From Flagellimonas profundi (GTDB taxonomy: Bacteria > Bacteroidota > Bacteroidia > Flavobacteriales > Flavobacteriaceae), in the NCBI RefSeq assembly GCF_017313275.1, contig NZ_JAFLNM010000002.1, positions 310,001 to 374,000 on the forward strand: a stretch of DNA of 64,000 bases, read 5' to 3'. Under the pieces are notes generated by a model, which saw only the letters and a program-made list of their open reading frames with translations, was not told the origin of the DNA and did not search any database. The stretch's first letter is position 1. Each line of letters opens with the position of its first letter. The position numbers and the translations under genes were made by a program. This document shows, one piece after another, positions 61,521 to 64,000 of this stretch.

Positions 61521-61955
61521 ATGACGAAAAAAGTATCCTATAAAAGACATTTGGCCAAGACCATAACCTGGAGGCTTGTTGGTACATTGGATACTATATT
61601 GCTCTCGTGGGCAATCACTGGCAACCCATTTACTGGACTGAAGATAGGTTTGGCAGAAGTTGTAACCAAAATGCTTCTTTACTATTTTCATGAAAGAATA
61701 TGGTTAAATGCAGGAATTGACGATAGCAGGAAGAGGCATATTATAAAAACACTGACTTGGAGGGTACTTGGAACTTTGGATACCATAACGTTATCTTGGA
61801 TTATTTCTGGAGACCCATTCACGGGATTAAAAATAGGATTTGCCGAGGTCATTACTAAAATGATGTTGTATTATTTCCATGAAAGGACATGGTACAAGAT
61901 TAATTATGGACTGGATAAAAGAAATCGAGCAAAAAGATGGAGGAGAACATCATAA
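61521..61955 (+). CDS. Tandem DUF2061 membrane protein
   Basis: This 144-residue protein consists of two copies of DUF2061 (about 8-60 and 71-123). Each has K-T-I/L-T-W-R-x-x-G-T-L-D-T, then a membrane segment with SW...I-T/S-G-N/D-P-F-T-G-L-K-I-G, and E-V-x-T-K-M-x-L-Y-Y-F-H-E-R. It starts at the base after the cysQ stop and overlaps cysC by 19 nt. DUF2061 proteins recur in sulfate-assimilation gene sets, so a sulfate-linked membrane role is likely, but none is proven. The two copies are close enough in sequence to be an internal duplication. Confidence 0.9.
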   Translation: MTKKVSYKRHLAKTITWRLVGTLDTILLSWAITGNPFTGLKIGLAEVVTKMLLYYFHERIWLNAGIDDSRKRHIIKTLTWRVLGTLDTITLSWIISGDPFTGLKIGFAEVITKMMLYYFHERTWYKINYGLDKRNRAKRWRRTS

Positions 61956-62527
61956 AGCACAACTATAAAATTGGAATGAATGAAAGAAGAAAGGCCAATG
62001 GGCACAATTCATTCCTAATATTCTTTACGGGTCTATCAGGCTCCGGAAAATCTACCGTTGCCAATGCTCTCGAACAAAAATTGGTTGAAGAAAAGATAAA
62101 AACCTATACACTTGATGGTGACAATGTACGAAAAGGAATCAATAAGGATTTAAGTTTTTCTGCTGAAGATCGCTCAGAAAACAATAGAAGAATAGGAGAA
62201 GTGGCAAACCTTTTCGTAGATGCCGGTATGGTGGTTTTGGCCGCATTTGTGGCTCCTTTTGAAAAGGACCGAAATTTCATCAAAGAAACCGTGGGGGAGG
62301 AAAACTATGTTGAGGTGTTTGTGAATACCAGTTTGGAAGAATGTGAAAAAAGAGACGTAAAAGGGCTCTATAAAAAAGCAAGAAAAGGAGAAATAAAGGA
62401 TATGACGGGCATTTCCAGTCCTTATGAAGTACCTTTGCGCCCAGATATCATATTAACGGAGACAGAGTCCGTTGAAGATGCGGTAAGTAGAATATACGAA
62501 TTGATTCGACCCAAATTACAATTGTAA
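61937..62527 (+). CDS. cysC: Adenylyl-sulfate kinase
   Basis: This 196-residue enzyme phosphorylates APS to PAPS. The P-loop is GLSGSGKST (32-40), then the APS-kinase signatures LDGDNVRKGI, LSFSAEDRSENNRRIGEVA, and VFVNTSLEECEKRDVKGLYKKAR. It is complete; the 20-residue N-terminal extension (HNYKIGMNERRKANGH) is common in bacterial CysC. It overlaps the DUF2061 gene by 19 nt and cysD by 1 nt (TAATG). Its presence shows that PAPS, not only APS, is made here. Confidence 0.96.
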   Translation: MEENIIKHNYKIGMNERRKANGHNSFLIFFTGLSGSGKSTVANALEQKLVEEKIKTYTLDGDNVRKGINKDLSFSAEDRSENNRRIGEVANLFVDAGMVVLAAFVAPFEKDRNFIKETVGEENYVEVFVNTSLEECEKRDVKGLYKKARKGEIKDMTGISSPYEVPLRPDIILTETESVEDAVSRIYELIRPKLQL

Positions 62528-63432
62528 TGAGTAAATACTATTTAAACTATTTAGACGAATTAGAGTCCGAAGCCATTTTTGTGCTCAGGGAAGTTTGGGC
62601 CCAGTTCCAAAACCCAGTAATCTTGTTTTCTGGCGGCAAGGATTCCATTGTGGTAACCCATTTGGCAAGAAAAGCATTTTACCCAAGTAAAATACCATTT
62701 GCGTTAATGCACGTTGATACGGGACATAACTTTCCGGAAACCATAAAATTTAGGGATGATCTTATTGATAGTTTGGGAGTTCAACTCATTGTGGGATCCG
62801 TTCAAGAGTCCATAGACCAAGGAAGGGTTGCCGAGGAAAAAGGAAAGAACGCGACTAGAAATGCTCTTCAAATAACAACATTATTGGATGCCATTGAATC
62901 CAATAGGGTGGATTGTGCCATAGGTGGAGGCAGAAGGGACGAAGAAAAAGCTCGTGCCAAGGAACGTTTCTTCTCACACCGCGACGATTTTGGTCAGTGG
63001 GACCCCAAAAATCAACGACCTGAGCTGTGGAACCTGTTTAATGGGCAACAATTCGAGGGAGAGCACTTCCGCGTATTTCCAATCAGTAATTGGACGGAAA
63101 TGGACGTATGGAACTATATAAAAAGGGAAAACATCCAAATACCATCCCTTTATTTTGCCCACGAACGCGAAGTGGTTTGGAGAAGCAATTCGTGGATTCC
63201 AAATTCCGAATTTTTAAAGCTGGATGAAGGCGAGGAAGTTGTAACCAAGAAAATACGCTTTAGAACACTCGGGGATATTACCATTACAGGAGGAATAGAA
63301 TCGGATGCTGACACTGTTGAGAAAATTGCTCAAGAGGTATCGGCCATGAGGCAAACTGAGCGTGGAAACCGCAGCGATGATAAACGCTCCGAAACAGCTA
63401 TGGAAGACAGAAAAAAACAAGGATATTTTTAG
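62527..63432 (+). CDS. cysD: Sulfate adenylyltransferase subunit 2
   Basis: This 301-residue PP-loop ATP pyrophosphatase subunit makes APS from sulfate and ATP together with the GTPase CysN. The PP-loop motif SGGKDS is at about 35-40. [17 protein letters not shown] sequence, [21 protein letters not shown] and the [12 protein letters not shown] segment are standard for CysD. The start overlaps the cysC stop by one base (TAATG), and cysN starts 7 nt downstream. Confidence 0.97.
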   Translation: MSKYYLNYLDELESEAIFVLREVWAQFQNPVILFSGGKDSIVVTHLARKAFYPSKIPFALMHVDTGHNFPETIKFRDDLIDSLGVQLIVGSVQESIDQGRVAEEKGKNATRNALQITTLLDAIESNRVDCAIGGGRRDEEKARAKERFFSHRDDFGQWDPKNQRPELWNLFNGQQFEGEHFRVFPISNWTEMDVWNYIKRENIQIPSLYFAHEREVVWRSNSWIPNSEFLKLDEGEEVVTKKIRFRTLGDITITGGIESDADTVEKIAQEVSAMRQTERGNRSDDKRSETAMEDRKKQGYF

Positions 63433-63439
63433 AAAAGAT

Positions 63440-64000
63440 ATGGTGGACAATAATCAACTATTAAGATTTACTACAGCAGGAAGCGTAGATGACGGGAAAA
63501 GTACCCTAATAGGACGCCTTTTGTACGACTCAAAATCCATCTTTGAAGATCAACTGGAGGCCATAGAAACCACCAGTAAGAAAAAGGGCCACGAAGGAGT
63601 GGATCTTGCCTTGTTTACAGATGGATTAAGAGATGAACGCGAACAGGGAATTACCATTGATGTGGCCTATCGTTATTTTACTACCCCAAAACGAAAGTTC
63701 ATTATAGCCGATACGCCCGGACATATCCAGTATACCCGAAATATGGTCACTGGGGCTTCCACGGCAAATGCAGCCATTATTTTGGTGGACGCTAGGCATG
63801 GAGTAATTGAACAGACCAAAAGGCATGCTTTTATTGCTTCCTTGTTGCAAATACCCCACGTGATTGTTTGTATCAACAAAATGGATCTGGTAGATTATTC
63901 GGAAGAGGCTTATAACGAAGTGATATCACAGTTTGAAGAATTTTCATCCAAACTTCTGGTTAAGGATATTCGTTTTATTCCGATTAGTGCCTTGTTGGGG
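63440..64000 (+). CDS. cysN: Sulfate adenylyltransferase subunit 1 (GTPase), 5' part
   Basis: The gene runs off the right edge; 187 codons are visible. This elongation-factor-like GTPase drives CysD. The G1 motif is GSVDDGKST, with the CysN-type DD instead of DH. G2 and G3 are seen as [10 protein letters not shown] and [12 protein letters not shown], and G4 as NKMD. ATG 63440 is 7 nt after the cysD stop. The frame stays open to the end of the window. Confidence 0.95.
   Translation, partial: MVDNNQLLRFTTAGSVDDGKSTLIGRLLYDSKSIFEDQLEAIETTSKKKGHEGVDLALFTDGLRDEREQGITIDVAYRYFTTPKRKFIIADTPGHIQYTRNMVTGASTANAAIILVDARHGVIEQTKRHAFIASLLQIPHVIVCINKMDLVDYSEEAYNEVISQFEEFSSKLLVKDIRFIPISALLG

Overview
The window is a stretch of bacterial chromosome from the phylum Bacteroidota, most likely a marine gliding member of the Flavobacteriaceae (a Muricauda- or Zobellia-like genus is a guess). 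The evidence is: type IX secretion 'type B' C-terminal sorting domains, PorP/SprF barrels, an SprB-type giant adhesin, Bacteroidetes -7 promoter boxes (TANNTTTG), several lineage-restricted small proteins, and almost no Shine-Dalgarno signal. No phage, insertion sequence, transposase, CRISPR array or rRNA was seen. Most of the window is conserved core genome.

Layout. 1-2761: the end of a DUF4401 membrane gene, a GDYXXLXY-domain gene, and a two-gene DNA modification unit (C5-cytosine methyltransferase plus an overlapping TTG-started PD-(D/E)XK-like putative endonuclease). 2763-4560 (minus): GNAT acetyltransferase, CDF metal exporter and rpiB. 4561-5153: a very AT-rich non-coding stretch with DnaA-box-like 9-mers, a candidate replication origin. 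5154-8736 (plus): RNase R, a head-GIN protein and a LysE-type exporter. 8769-9007 (minus): two tRNA-Cys-type genes, the second with an unusual anticodon loop. 9073-9429: folB. 9475-28428 (minus): a four-gene cell-surface operon in the order of sprC-sprD-sprB-sprF, including a 13.6-kb gene for a 4539-residue adhesin.

28695-38188: glnS, a YtxH/holin-like/small-protein stress-type operon, an SPFH protein, gltX, a large DUF4175 protein and ybeY. 38191-40059: mnmG, flanked on both sides by parS-like palindromes. 40157-49331: a lipoprotein, a methyltransferase, an OmpH/Skp-like lipoprotein, three small membrane proteins, holB, pgk, a LysM lytic transglycosylase and a DUF4837 lipoprotein. 49581-56327: an OmpA/beta-propeller PorE-like protein, tatA, an M23 peptidase, a GH3-family protein and a DUF6909-like protein whose C-terminal half looks like a nucleoside phosphorylase.

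56330-64000: a Wzz-like protein, the dTDP-rhamnose genes in the order rmlD-B-A-C, then cysQ, a duplicated DUF2061 protein, cysC, cysD and the start of cysN. The last block looks like one long transcription unit. It joins activated-rhamnose synthesis to sulfate activation (APS, PAPS, and PAP removal), which fits a sulfated surface polysaccharide or another sulfated envelope product.

Nothing here is clearly an undescribed system. The points most worth a second look are the origin candidate and parS pair, the odd second tRNA-Cys, the SPOR-fused PorP/SprF protein, the phosphorylase-like half of the DUF6909-like protein, and the putative restriction partner of the methyltransferase.
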